A DNA stretch of 64,000 nt. It comes from Alistipes indistinctus YIT 12060. GTDB lineage: Bacteria > Bacteroidota > Bacteroidia > Bacteroidales > Rikenellaceae. The notes under the pieces are model-generated. The model did not search any database. It had not been told where the DNA came from and saw nothing but the letters and a program-made list of their open reading frames with translations. The stretch covers positions 2,604,001-2,668,000 of the forward strand of contig NZ_CP102250.1 of NCBI RefSeq assembly GCF_025144995.1, written 5' to 3'. Below are positions 1-7,975 of this stretch, piece by piece (the first letter of the stretch is position 1; each line of letters begins with the position of its first letter). Position numbers and translations under genes: made by a program.

Positions 1-1
1 C

Positions 2-1105
2 AGCCGCACTTTTATCAAACCGGGCAACGTGATCCCGATGAACTACCACTTTACCACCGCATTGGCGCACATTCTCGAAAACGGCGGTAAGGTGGCCGAA
101 CTGCTTCACGACGAGGCGTTGATCCTCCATTCCGAAAACCCGTTCAAAGGCAATATGGATATCGCGAAGCTCGAAGCCTGCATCCAGGAGAACGGCGTGG
201 AGAACATTCCGTTTATCCGCATGGAGGCCTCGACGAACCTGATCGGCGGGCAGCCTTTCTCGATCAGCAACCTGATGGACGTGCGCCGCGTGGCCGACAA
301 ATACGGTATTATGCTCGTGCTCGACGCCAGTTTGCTGGGTGAAAACGCCTACCTGGTTAAGCAGCGTGAGGAGCAGTGGAAAGAGAATTCGATGGCCGAC
401 ATCATCAAGATGATGACCGGTCTGGCCGATCTGGTCTATTTCTCGGCCCGCAAGCTCAGTTCGTCGCGCGGCGGCGGCATCTGCACGAACCGCAGGGATC
501 TTTACTCCAAGATGGAGGCACTGATTCCGCTTTACGAAGGTTTCCTTACTTACGGCGGTATCTCGGTCCGCGAGATCGAGGCGATGACCGTCGGCCTGCG
601 TGAGACGCTCGACGAAACTATGATCAGCCAGAGCCCCAATTTTATCAAATATCTGGTAGAAACGCTCGATAAACACGGCGTTCCGGTGGTCACCCCTCCG
701 GGTGTGCTCGGTGCGCATGTCGATGCGATGAGCTTCTGTTCGCATATTCCACAGACCGAATATCCTGCGGGTGCCCTCGCGGCTGCATTGTACCTGATTT
801 CGGGTATCCGCGGCATGGAGCGCGGAACGGTGTCGAGCGTGCGCGACGAAAACGGCGACGAAATCCTGGCCGATGTCGAGCTGCTGCGTCTGGCCGTACC
901 GCGTCGCGTTTTCACGCTGTCGCAGATCAAGTATGTCGTCGACCGGGTGGTATGGCTCTATGAGAACCGCGAGATGATCGGCGGCCTGCGTTTCGTGTAC
1001 GAACCGCCCGTGCTGCGTTTCTTTATGGGTGGACTCGAACCGACGAGCGACTGGCCCGAAAAACTGATGCTTAAGTTCCGCAAGGACTTCGGCGACAGCT
1101 TGTAG
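2..1105 (+). CDS. tnaA: Tryptophanase / tyrosine phenol-lyase family protein, 5' end outside the window
   Basis: This is the C-terminal part of a PLP-dependent beta-eliminating lyase, the family that cleaves tryptophan to indole, pyruvate and ammonia (or tyrosine to phenol). The reading frame is already open at base 2 (SRTFIKPGNVIP...), so the gene starts upstream and the first Met at base 29 is internal. Family landmarks are IPMNYHFTT, the DEA and NPFKGNMDI segments, LVLDASLLGENAYL, and SARKLSSSRGGG, whose Lys is the expected PLP Schiff-base residue. Tryptophanase fits gut Bacteroidetes best, but tryptophanase and tyrosine phenol-lyase cannot be firmly separated on this fragment. The gene ends just before a hairpin shared with the convergent thrC. 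Confidence 0.85.
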   Translation, partial: SRTFIKPGNVIPMNYHFTTALAHILENGGKVAELLHDEALILHSENPFKGNMDIAKLEACIQENGVENIPFIRMEASTNLIGGQPFSISNLMDVRRVADKYGIMLVLDASLLGENAYLVKQREEQWKENSMADIIKMMTGLADLVYFSARKLSSSRGGGICTNRRDLYSKMEALIPLYEGFLTYGGISVREIEAMTVGLRETLDETMISQSPNFIKYLVETLDKHGVPVVTPPGVLGAHVDAMSFCSHIPQTEYPAGALAAALYLISGIRGMERGTVSSVRDENGDEILADVELLRLAVPRRVFTLSQIKYVVDRVVWLYENREMIGGLRFVYEPPVLRFFMGGLEPTSDWPEKLMLKFRKDFGDSL

Positions 1106-1170
1106 CTTTTCGCGGCTGCAGTCCGAACGTAGTGAACGTCCGGCGGTCGCACCGGTTTTTATCGAGTAAG

Positions 1171-1201
1171 AAAAGAGCTCCGGATTATCCGGAGCTCTTT
1201 T
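1171..1201. terminator. Bidirectional intrinsic terminator between tnaA and thrC
   Basis: A perfect 14-bp stem (AAAAGAGCTCCGGA / TCCGGAGCTCTTTT) closes on a 3-nt loop. The A-run on one side and T-run on the other let it end transcripts from both convergent genes. Confidence 0.9.
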
Positions 1202-1262
1202 GCATTATTTGGGTTCTCCCGGGACTCTTCGTTGTGCGGGATATCCCTGTCGGTTTTTCCTG

Positions 1263-2549
1263 TCAGAGCGAACGGATGAAATTTTCCACCGAGGAGGTCG
1301 ACGGGCCGATCCGGGTGAAAAGCTTTTCCTTTCCAGGCAGTTCGTGCAGTCCGGACGGTAACGGAAACTCTTTCCCCAGCGCTGTGCGGATGACTTCGCC
1401 GAATTTGGCTCCGTGGGCCGTCGAGAGCCAGAAACCTTCGATTCCGAACTCGCAGGCGGCCTTATATCCCACGGCACTGTGCGGATCGGAAAGGTAGCCG
1501 TAGCGGTCGTACAACTCCCGGATCGTTTCTAGGATCGTTTGGTCGTCGCATGAATATCCCCCGATACGAGCGGTCACGGCGCTGAAGTCGTTGCCGAATA
1601 GGTCGACGATGCGTTCGAAGTTGCTCGGATTGCCGACGTCCATTGCGTTGGCGACCGTGCGTACCGACGGCTGCGGTTCGAAACGGCCGCTCCGGAGATA
1701 TTTCGGGACGGTGTCGTTCGCGTTGGCTGCGGCGATAAAACGTCTCACGGGCAACCCCATCTTTGCAGCGAGCAGTCCTGCGGCGAGGTTTCCGTAATTG
1801 CCGCTCGGAACGACGATTCCGGGACGCTTCCCGCCGGTGGCTTTCACCCATTGCGCCCAACCGTGGAAGTAGTAAAACGACTGGGGAATCCAGCGCAGGA
1901 TATTGATCGAATTGGCCGAGGTCACCCGCTTCTCCCGCCGGAAATCCGCATCCGAGAAAATATCCTTGACGATCCGCTGGCAGTCGTCGAATGTTCCCTT
2001 CACTTTCAGCGGGAAAATGTTGCCTCCCAACGTAGTCATCTGGCTCTCCTGCAGGCCGCTGACCTGTCCGTCCGGATACAGGATGACCACTTTGACCCCT
2101 TCGATGCCGTAGAAGCCGTTCGCTACCGCACTGCCCGTGTCGCCGGATGTCGCGGTCAGGATGATTGTTTCCCCTGCCGTCCGGTTCAGTGCCCGCAGTG
2201 CATGTCCCATAAAACCGGCCCCGATATCTTTGAATGCGAAGGTCGGCCCGTGGAATAGTTCGAGCGTGTATTTGTCCTTTCCCACCTGTTTCAGCGGGAC
2301 GGGAAACCGGCAGGCTCCCGCAGCAATAGCGTCCGTTCGGGTTTCGGGGAGTTCGTCCCCGAAAAAAAGCCTGGTCAGGTAGCGGGACAGTTCGGAGAAC
2401 GAGCACTCCGAAAGTTCGCGTACCTTTTCCAGGTCGGCGTGCGGTATGACGGCCGGCATGAACAGGCCGCCGTCCGGGGCCAGGCCGCGGAAAGCGGCCT
2501 CTTGCAGCGAGAAAAGCGCAGCGTGGTTTCTGGTGCTGTAATATTGCAT
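1263..2549 (-). CDS. thrC: Threonine synthase
   Basis: This PLP enzyme converts O-phosphohomoserine to threonine, the last step of threonine biosynthesis. The 428-residue length is normal. The N-terminal part (YYSTRN...LFSLQEAAFRGLAPDGGLFMP) is typical of bacterial ThrC. GPTFAFKDIG holds the PLP lysine (Lys107), ATSGDTGSA is the phosphate-binding substrate loop, and GNYGNLAAG lies in the cofactor pocket. It sits 30 nt downstream of thrB on the same strand, so the two form an operon behind the threonine-rich leader at 3670-3789. No thrA (aspartokinase/homoserine dehydrogenase) is present beside it. Confidence 0.97.
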   Translation of the reverse strand: MQYYSTRNHAALFSLQEAAFRGLAPDGGLFMPAVIPHADLEKVRELSECSFSELSRYLTRLFFGDELPETRTDAIAAGACRFPVPLKQVGKDKYTLELFHGPTFAFKDIGAGFMGHALRALNRTAGETIILTATSGDTGSAVANGFYGIEGVKVVILYPDGQVSGLQESQMTTLGGNIFPLKVKGTFDDCQRIVKDIFSDADFRREKRVTSANSINILRWIPQSFYYFHGWAQWVKATGGKRPGIVVPSGNYGNLAAGLLAAKMGLPVRRFIAAANANDTVPKYLRSGRFEPQPSVRTVANAMDVGNPSNFERIVDLFGNDFSAVTARIGGYSCDDQTILETIRELYDRYGYLSDPHSAVGYKAACEFGIEGFWLSTAHGAKFGEVIRTALGKEFPLPSGLHELPGKEKLFTRIGPSTSSVENFIRSL

Positions 2550-2579
2550 GTTCGTAATTGTTTTGTCGGTTTTGTACGG

Positions 2580-3515
2580 TTATTCCATCACTCTGGCGCC
2601 TACCGAAGGGATGTGTGAAACATACAGGTCGTTGGCGATCCGCAGGGCGGTGAAATGCTTTTTCATGGCCTTGCCGACCTGCTGTGCCTTTTCTATCGAA
2701 TCGCTCAGGGCGAAGACCGACGGCCCGCTCCCGGAGATGTTCACGCACAGCGCACCCGCGGCCAGACAGGCCGATTTCAGGTCGTCGTAACCGGGGATAA
2801 ATCCCTTGCGGTAGGGTTCGGCGACTACGTCGCGCATGGAGCGGCCGATCAGCGGGAGGTCTCCGGTCATGATGCCGGCCACCAGCCCCCCGACATTTCC
2901 CCATTGGGTCACGGCCTCGCGCATGGGAATTTCCTTGCGAAGGACGTCGCGGGCCGCTTTGGTACTGACGACGATATGCGGATGGATGACCGAGAAGCAG
3001 AATGAATCGGGAACCGGCAGCCTCACCATGTCCAGCGGCTGGTAACCGCGGATCAGCACGATTCCGCCCATGACGGCCGGGGCGGAGTTGTCCGCATGTG
3101 CAGTTCCGCTGATCAGTTTTTCACCTTCCATTGCGAAAGGGACCAGCTCCGGAAGGGGGAAAGGGCGTCCGTACAGTTCGTTCAGGCCGAAAACGGCTGC
3201 TGCGGAACTGGCGGCGCTGGAGCCGATCCCGCTGCCCGGGCGTATTTTTTTCTCGACGACGATTTCCAGGCAGGCCTTTTTGCCGGCGGCAGCCATAAAA
3301 GCCCGTACAGCCGGGGTGATGACGTTTTTTTCGATGTCTTCGGGGAGTTCGGCTGCGCTTGCGTTGCGGATCGTAAGACCGTCCCCTTCGGATATGGCGA
3401 TGCGCAGCACGTCTCCGATGCCATCCAGGGCCATGCCCATGACATCGAACCCGCACCCGAGATTAGCGGACGAAGCCGGGGCGAAAACCCGGATCGTTTT
3501 GTTGATTGGTTTCAT
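2580..3515 (-). CDS. thrB: Homoserine kinase
   Basis: This GHMP-superfamily kinase phosphorylates L-homoserine with ATP and supplies the substrate of ThrC. It has 311 residues, the usual length. The N-terminal motif ASSANLGCGFDVMGMAL, the ATP-binding glycine-rich loop PGSGIGSSAASSAAAV and the C-terminal GSGPSVFAL motif are the three GHMP signatures in order. It is the first structural gene after the threonine leader; about 154 nt of untranslated RNA with several hairpins separate the leader stop codon from this start. Confidence 0.97.
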   Translation of the reverse strand: MKPINKTIRVFAPASSANLGCGFDVMGMALDGIGDVLRIAISEGDGLTIRNASAAELPEDIEKNVITPAVRAFMAAAGKKACLEIVVEKKIRPGSGIGSSAASSAAAVFGLNELYGRPFPLPELVPFAMEGEKLISGTAHADNSAPAVMGGIVLIRGYQPLDMVRLPVPDSFCFSVIHPHIVVSTKAARDVLRKEIPMREAVTQWGNVGGLVAGIMTGDLPLIGRSMRDVVAEPYRKGFIPGYDDLKSACLAAGALCVNISGSGPSVFALSDSIEKAQQVGKAMKKHFTALRIANDLYVSHIPSVGARVME

Positions 3516-3586
3516 TGGTTCGAGAATTTAAGGATATGGTTATTCGGGCGCGAAGGGGAGAGGGGTTCCGCTGGTTTTTGAGATGG

Positions 3587-3690
3587 GGCGGCCGTCGGTG
3601 AAGACGCTTCCGCCGGTCCTGCTCAGAGCAGGACTGTACATACATCATATGTAATTGGAAATAACTACTCTATCGACCCCGGAACGGGGT
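3587..3690 (-). promoter_or_regulatory. Hairpins between the thr leader ORF and thrB (candidate attenuator)
   Basis: On the minus strand three hairpins follow one another: ACCCCG/CGGGGT at 3676-3690, overlapping the last leader codons; GTCCTGCT/AGCAGGAC at 3616-3634; and GGCGG...CCGCC with an inner CGTC/GACG at 3587-3614. The leader segment GTTCCG can also pair with CGGAAC near 3565-3570, so alternative folds are possible. None is followed by a clear U-run, so regulation could act on translation or Rho access instead of intrinsic termination. This is inference from base pairing only. Confidence 0.5.
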
Positions 3691-3789
3691 AGTGGTAGCT
3701 GTAGCGGCGGTCAGGGTAATAGCATAGTAGGCCTTGCGGCCGCAACCACCCTGCAGAGAGAAATATGTATCGAATGCGCTACTGAACAT
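3670..3789 (-). CDS. thrL: Threonine operon leader peptide
   Basis: A 39-codon ORF precedes thrBC. It reads MFSSAFDTYF..., and its C-terminal part runs AITLTAATATTTPFRGR. Six of the ten residues 25-34 are Thr, with an Ile at 24, the composition expected of a peptide whose translation senses charged tRNA-Thr and tRNA-Ile. A stem-loop overlaps the end of the ORF and more hairpins follow before thrB. A well-formed promoter lies immediately upstream, with its -7 element only 8 nt from the ATG, so the transcript would be nearly leaderless. It is analogous to, but not similar in sequence to, E. coli thrL. Function is inferred from codon content and position. Confidence 0.8.
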   Translation of the reverse strand: MFSSAFDTYFSLQGGCGRKAYYAITLTAATATTTPFRGR

Positions 3790-3797
3790 GATAACGA

Positions 3798-3829
3798 CAA
3801 TTTTACAAGAAAAAACCTTACAATCCAAA
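3798..3829 (-). promoter_or_regulatory. Promoter of the thr leader-thrBC operon
   Basis: Read on the minus strand: TTTG (3826-3829), 20 bp, then TAAAATTG (3798-3805), matching the Bacteroidetes -33/-7 consensus with one mismatch. Confidence 0.75.
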
Positions 3830-3850
3830 TAAAATCACGGTTTTTTATGC

Positions 3851-3880
3851 AAAAAAAGCTCCCTCGCGGCGGAGGGAGCT
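3851..3880 (-). terminator. Terminator of rny
   Basis: On the minus strand AGCTCCCTC / GAGGGAGCT forms a 9-bp stem with a 6-nt loop, followed by seven T. It ends the rny transcript before the thr promoter. Confidence 0.9.
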
Positions 3881-3987
3881 TGTGGGGGTAAATAAATGGA
3901 TGACTGCTTTTGCCTGAATATCTTGTAGGTGAAAGCTTGTAAACGTAAGGCTACAACAGTATCCTGGCAGAAGAGTCCTGCAACGTA

Positions 3988-5520
3988 TTATTTCGCGTAG
4001 CTGATCGAGCGGGTTTCGCGGATCACGGTGATTTTCACCTGTCCCGGGTAGGTCATCTCGTCCTGAATCTTTTTGGCGATATCGTGCGAAAGCAGGTCGG
4101 CGTCCTGATCCGAGATCTTCTCGCTGCCGACGATTACGCGCAGCTCGCGTCCCGCCTGGATAGCATAGGTCTTCATCACGCCGGGGTAGCTCATAGCCAT
4201 GTCTTCCATCTCCTTGAGTCGTTTGATGTAGGACTCGACCACTTCGCGGCGTGCTCCCGGGCGGGCGCCCGAAATCGCATCGCACACCTGTACGATCGGT
4301 GCGATCAGGTTGTTCATCTCGACCTCGTCGTGGTGTGCGCCGATGGCGTTGACCACTTCGGGTTTCTCCTTGTATTTCTCGGCCAGCCGCATGCCGATGA
4401 TTGCGTGCGGCAGTTCCGGCTCGTCGTCGGGCACTTTGCCGATGTCGTGCAGGAGACCGGCGCGGCGCGCCAGTTTCACGTTGAGGCCCAGTTCGGCCGC
4501 CATGATGCCGCACAGGTTAGCTGTCTCGCGCGAGTGTTGCAGCAGGTTTTGGCCGTAGGACGAGCGGTATTTCATCTTGCCGATCAGGCGGATCATGTCG
4601 GGGTGCAGCCCGTGTATCCCGAGGTCGATGGTCGTGCGTTTGCCTACCTCGATGATCTCCTCTTCGATCTGTTTTTCTACTTTGGTTACCACCTCTTCGA
4701 TGCGGGCCGGGTGGATACGGCCGTCGGTCACCAGTTGGTGCAGCGCCAGCCGTGCGATCTCGCGCCGCACCGGATCGAAGCCCGAGAGGATGATCGCTTC
4801 GGGGGTGTCGTCGACGATAATCTCGACGCCCGTGGCTGCCTCCAGCGCGCGGATGTTGCGTCCTTCACGGCCGATGATACGGCCCTTGACTTCGTCCGAG
4901 TCGATGTTGAACACCGTTACCGAATTTTCGATCGCCGCTTCGGTGGCGACGCGCTGGATCGTCTGTACGACGATCTTCTTCGCTTCCTTGCCGGCCGTCA
5001 TCTTGGCCTCTTCCATCACTTCGTTCACATAGGCGAGCGCTTCGGTTTTGGCTTCGGCCTTCATATTTTCGATCAGGATATTTTTCGCATCCTCGCTGCT
5101 CAGGCCGCTGATCTGCTCGAGCCGTACGTTCTGCTCCTTGATTTTGCGGTCGATCTCCTCTTTCTTGCGGTCGATCCCCTGCAGTTGGGTTTCGAGTTGG
5201 CCGCGCAGGGTCTCCTGCTCTTTGATCTTCTTGTTCAGCTCTTCCTGCTGTTGGTGCAGGGTGCTTTCGAGTTGCTTGGCGCGCTGTTCGCTCTGCGCTA
5301 TCTTCTGGTTGCGCTCGTTGACGACACGATCGTGTTCGCTTTTGAGCTGGATGAATTTTTCTTTTGCCTGAAGGATACGTTCCTTCTTGATCATCTCACC
5401 TTCGGCTTCCGCCTCCTTCAATATCGCGCTTTTGCGGGCCATGGCCTTCGAGATAATGAAATATGACGATACGCCGGTGATGACGATGAGGGCAATCAAT
5501 ACGATGATAAGTATGCTCAT
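3988..5520 (-). CDS. rny: Ribonuclease Y
   Basis: RNase Y is a membrane-anchored endoribonuclease that starts mRNA decay. The 510-residue protein has the full family layout: one N-terminal transmembrane helix (about residues 3-24), a long charged coiled coil (about 30-180, rich in E, K and Q), a KH RNA-binding domain ([13 protein letters not shown]), and an HD phosphohydrolase domain with the metal-binding LLHDIGK and GAHHDEVE motifs. It is transcribed alone, from a promoter just upstream to a strong terminator. The length and a C-terminus ending SYAK are normal. Confidence 0.97.
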   Translation of the reverse strand: MSILIIVLIALIVITGVSSYFIISKAMARKSAILKEAEAEGEMIKKERILQAKEKFIQLKSEHDRVVNERNQKIAQSEQRAKQLESTLHQQQEELNKKIKEQETLRGQLETQLQGIDRKKEEIDRKIKEQNVRLEQISGLSSEDAKNILIENMKAEAKTEALAYVNEVMEEAKMTAGKEAKKIVVQTIQRVATEAAIENSVTVFNIDSDEVKGRIIGREGRNIRALEAATGVEIIVDDTPEAIILSGFDPVRREIARLALHQLVTDGRIHPARIEEVVTKVEKQIEEEIIEVGKRTTIDLGIHGLHPDMIRLIGKMKYRSSYGQNLLQHSRETANLCGIMAAELGLNVKLARRAGLLHDIGKVPDDEPELPHAIIGMRLAEKYKEKPEVVNAIGAHHDEVEMNNLIAPIVQVCDAISGARPGARREVVESYIKRLKEMEDMAMSYPGVMKTYAIQAGRELRVIVGSEKISDQDADLLSHDIAKKIQDEMTYPGQVKITVIRETRSISYAK

Positions 5521-5537
5521 GTCCGTTGGTCGTTAAA

Positions 5538-5568
5538 TAAAAGTATATAAGTGGGTTAAGGTTGCAAT
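5538..5568 (-). promoter_or_regulatory. Promoter of rny
   Basis: Minus strand: ATTG (5565-5568), 19 bp, TACTTTTA (5538-5545), one mismatch from consensus in each box and about 18 nt before the rny ATG. It lies directly downstream of the 6S-like RNA. Confidence 0.55.
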
Positions 5569-5571
5569 AAA

Positions 5572-5785
5572 AAATACCCGCACGGGTTTTCCCTTCTTTC
5601 TGTTTGACGAAGCTCCTATCTCGTCATGTGTGGGGCTGCCGTTACTCGCAAACGTCCAACGTCCCCGCGGAGCGGGAAACCTCCCGAAGGAGGGTAAGGC
5701 CTGTTTTTGAATTACTGAGCTTGACCCCAATTTTTAAAGTGTTGAGTTTCGCAAAGCTAAAAAGGAATCCGTGCGGGCTTGTTCC
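5572..5785 (-). ncRNA. ssrS: 6S RNA candidate
   Basis: The 5' and 3' ends of this roughly 210-nt minus-strand segment pair over a long distance. CCCGCACGG pairs with CCGTGCGGG; the helix continues through TTCC-TTTTT / AAAGAAGGGAA and then TTTG-CGAAACTC / GAGCTTCGTCAAA with only small bulges. Inside lie a hairpin with a UUCG-containing loop (CCCTCCTTCGGGAGG) and a GC-rich stem. A U-run follows the 3' arm. This rod with a central bubble is the shape of 6S RNA, which binds RNA polymerase. Its place directly downstream of zapA is the classical ssrS position. The exact ends are approximate. Confidence 0.7.
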
Positions 5786-5809
5786 TGGTCTATGTAAAGA
5801 ACGTAGGTG

Positions 5810-6103
5810 TTACTGTTTGATGTCGTTCAGGTAACTATCAATTTCCCGGCCAATCTCGTCGAGCGCGTCTATTTGGTCGCTCATTGCCCGGTCCATTTCG
5901 AGGTTCACTTTGTTAACCGCCACCTGCATGGCTGCCATCGCGAGGTAATCCTCCGGTTCGGCCACAAAGCTGCCTTTGTAGGCAGAGATCAGTTCGTTGA
6001 TCTCCCGTGCAGCCCGGCGATATTTCTCTTCGTCGTCCTGAGGCACAGTCATCGCGTACTCTTTGCCTGCTATTTTGACCGTTATGCGCCTTGTCCGGGA
6101 CAT
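5810..6103 (-). CDS. zapA: Cell division protein ZapA
   Basis: ZapA binds and bundles FtsZ at the division ring. The 97-residue protein has the short N-terminal globular part (ITVKIAGKEYAMTVP followed by EEKYRRAAREINELI) and a C-terminal helix that forms the coiled-coil dimer, as in the family. It is the second gene of a two-gene operon, 20 nt after a small coiled-coil protein gene, and is followed by the 6S-like RNA. Confidence 0.9.
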   Translation of the reverse strand: MSRTRRITVKIAGKEYAMTVPQDDEEKYRRAAREINELISAYKGSFVAEPEDYLAMAAMQVAVNKVNLEMDRAMSDQIDALDEIGREIDSYLNDIKQ

Positions 6104-6123
6104 CGTGCGTTTATAGTGCTTTT

Positions 6124-6411
6124 TTACCTGTTCATCAGGGCAATGCAGTTGTCTATCTCACGGATGAGACGGTTGACGCGCAGCCTTGCCGCTCGGTTGT
6201 CGGCTTTGGAACCCGCAAAGGCGCGTGCTGTTTCGAGCGTTTGCACCTGTTTTTCCAAAGCGAGGATTTTCTCTTCGGCATTCCGTTTCTGGAGAGCGGT
6301 GCGGTCGCGCTCGGCCACGAGTTTCTTCAGTTCGGCGCGCAGCATCCGGTTATCGGCCAATAATTTGCCGACCTTCTCCTTCAGCGAGGCTATGACTGCT
6401 TTGCTTTCCAC
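6124..6411 (-). CDS. Small coiled-coil protein upstream of zapA
   Basis: A 95-residue protein predicted to be almost entirely alpha-helical coiled coil (SLKEKVGKLLADNRMLRAEL..., LALEKQVQTLE), ending RLIREIDNCIALMNR. The start is a GTG (6409-6411); no in-frame ATG lies between it and the promoter. Its size, heptad pattern and pairing with zapA suggest a role in Z-ring assembly comparable to ZapB, but the sequence does not prove it. Small helical proteins in this position are common in Bacteroidetes and usually lack a name. Confidence 0.75.
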   Translation of the reverse strand: MESKAVIASLKEKVGKLLADNRMLRAELKKLVAERDRTALQKRNAEEKILALEKQVQTLETARAFAGSKADNRAARLRVNRLIREIDNCIALMNR

Positions 6412-6443
6412 GGGCGGATGTTCAAAGTTTAAAATTCCCCATT

Positions 6444-6475
6444 CAAAAGTAACAAATTATTACGAATATTCCAAT
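6444..6475 (-). promoter_or_regulatory. Promoter of the coiled-coil-zapA operon
   Basis: Minus strand: ATTG (6472-6475), 20 bp, TACTTTTG (6444-6451), the latter an exact match to TAnnTTTG. Confidence 0.75.
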
Positions 6476-6604
6476 GCCCCGTGCCGGAGTTCGGTCGGGT
6501 GGTTAGTCGTTTGTTCTGATTATTAGTGATTTGGCGATGCAGTTGGTGCGTAAAAAATTGTCGCCGCTTTTGGCCGCCGGGCCTCCGGGCCAGCGGCAGG
6601 ATTT

Positions 6605-7939
6605 TTACGGTTTCGGGATACCGTAAAGGTCGTAGTCATCCGCTCGGGTGATCCTGACATCGAGGAACTGTCCAGCGGAGAGAGTCCTGTCGCCGGTATT
6701 TTCTCGGACGGATTTCCCTGTTTCGGAGGCTGAGATCAGTATTTCGGTATCGACTTCGGGCGAATCGTACTGCGTGCGGCCGATCCAGTAGTCGCCTTCG
6801 CGGCGGTCGAGGATCACCCGCTCGGTACGGCCTACCCGACGGAGGTTGTTTTCGCGCGAAATTTCGTTTTGCAGCTCCATGATCCGGTCGGCCCGCTGCT
6901 GTTTGACCTCTTCGGGTACGTCGTCCTGCAGTTTGGTCGCCGAATAGGTGCCCTCCTCCTCGCTGTACGGAAAGACGCCGAGCCGCTCGAAACGTATGTC
7001 GCGGACGAATTGCAGCAACTCTTCGAAATCCTGTTCGCTTTCTCCCGGATAACCCGTCAGCAGCGTCGTGCGCAGCGCGATGCCGGGCACCTCGCGGCGC
7101 ATTTTTTCCACCAGCGCATAGGTTTCTGCTTTGTCCAACCCGCGCCGCATGCTTTTGAGCTGGCTGTCGCTGATGTGCTGGAACGGAATATCCAGGTATT
7201 TGCAGATTTTCGGCTCATCGCGCATTGCGCCGATCACGTCATCGGGGAATTGGGCCGGATAGGCATAGTGAAGCCTGAGCCATTCGATTCCGTCGATGTG
7301 GCAAAGCCTGCGCAGCAGGTCGCCGAGCCTGCGTTCACCGTAAAGGTCCAACCCGTAATAGGTCGTGTCCTGTGCGATGACGATCAGCTCTTTTACTCCG
7401 CTGTGGGCCAATCCCTCCGCTTCGGCGACGAGCTGTTCCATCGGCACCGAGACGTGTCGGCCCCGGATCAGCGGGATCGCGCAGTACCCGCACCCCCAGT
7501 TGCAGCCCTCTGATATTTTGAGATAGGCGTAATGGTGCGGTGTGGTCAGGTGGCGTTCTCCGGTCAGTTCGTCGCGGTAGCGTCCTCCGACCGCTTCGAC
7601 GATGTCGGCGAGGTTGTTCACCCCGAAATAACGGTCTACTTCCGGAATTTCCTGCTCCAGTTCCTTCTTGTAGCGTTCGGCCAGGCAGCCCATTACGAAC
7701 AGGTGGTCGATCTCTCCGGTGCTTTTGGCGTTCGCGAAGCCGAGGATCGTATTCACCGACTCCTCTTTGGCGTCGCCGATGAAACCGCATGTGTTGACGA
7801 CGACGATTTTTGCATCGGTCGTGTTCGAGTCGAACTTGATTTCGAAATTATTGCGGCGTAACTGCGCCATCAGGTGCTCCGAGTCGACGATATTTTTCGA
7901 GCAGCCGAGCGTGACTACGTTGATGATCTTTTTTTTCAT
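6605..7939 (-). CDS. rimO: Ribosomal protein S12 methylthiotransferase RimO
   Basis: This radical-SAM enzyme methylthiolates the conserved aspartate of ribosomal protein S12. Cys13, Cys51 and Cys85 of the N-terminal MTTase domain hold one Fe-S cluster, and the CNWGCGYC motif (Cys146, 150, 153) holds the radical-SAM cluster. A C-terminal TRAM domain follows (about residues 380-444). The frame is open further upstream to 7972, but the chosen ATG starts MKKKIINVVTLGCSKN, where family members begin. It lies 36 nt downstream of the DUF4919 gene and may be co-transcribed with it. Confidence 0.95.
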   Translation of the reverse strand: MKKKIINVVTLGCSKNIVDSEHLMAQLRRNNFEIKFDSNTTDAKIVVVNTCGFIGDAKEESVNTILGFANAKSTGEIDHLFVMGCLAERYKKELEQEIPEVDRYFGVNNLADIVEAVGGRYRDELTGERHLTTPHHYAYLKISEGCNWGCGYCAIPLIRGRHVSVPMEQLVAEAEGLAHSGVKELIVIAQDTTYYGLDLYGERRLGDLLRRLCHIDGIEWLRLHYAYPAQFPDDVIGAMRDEPKICKYLDIPFQHISDSQLKSMRRGLDKAETYALVEKMRREVPGIALRTTLLTGYPGESEQDFEELLQFVRDIRFERLGVFPYSEEEGTYSATKLQDDVPEEVKQQRADRIMELQNEISRENNLRRVGRTERVILDRREGDYWIGRTQYDSPEVDTEILISASETGKSVRENTGDRTLSAGQFLDVRITRADDYDLYGIPKP

Positions 7940-7975
7940 ACGAGAGGATCCGAAGGAACTTTGCCTGCACATGTT

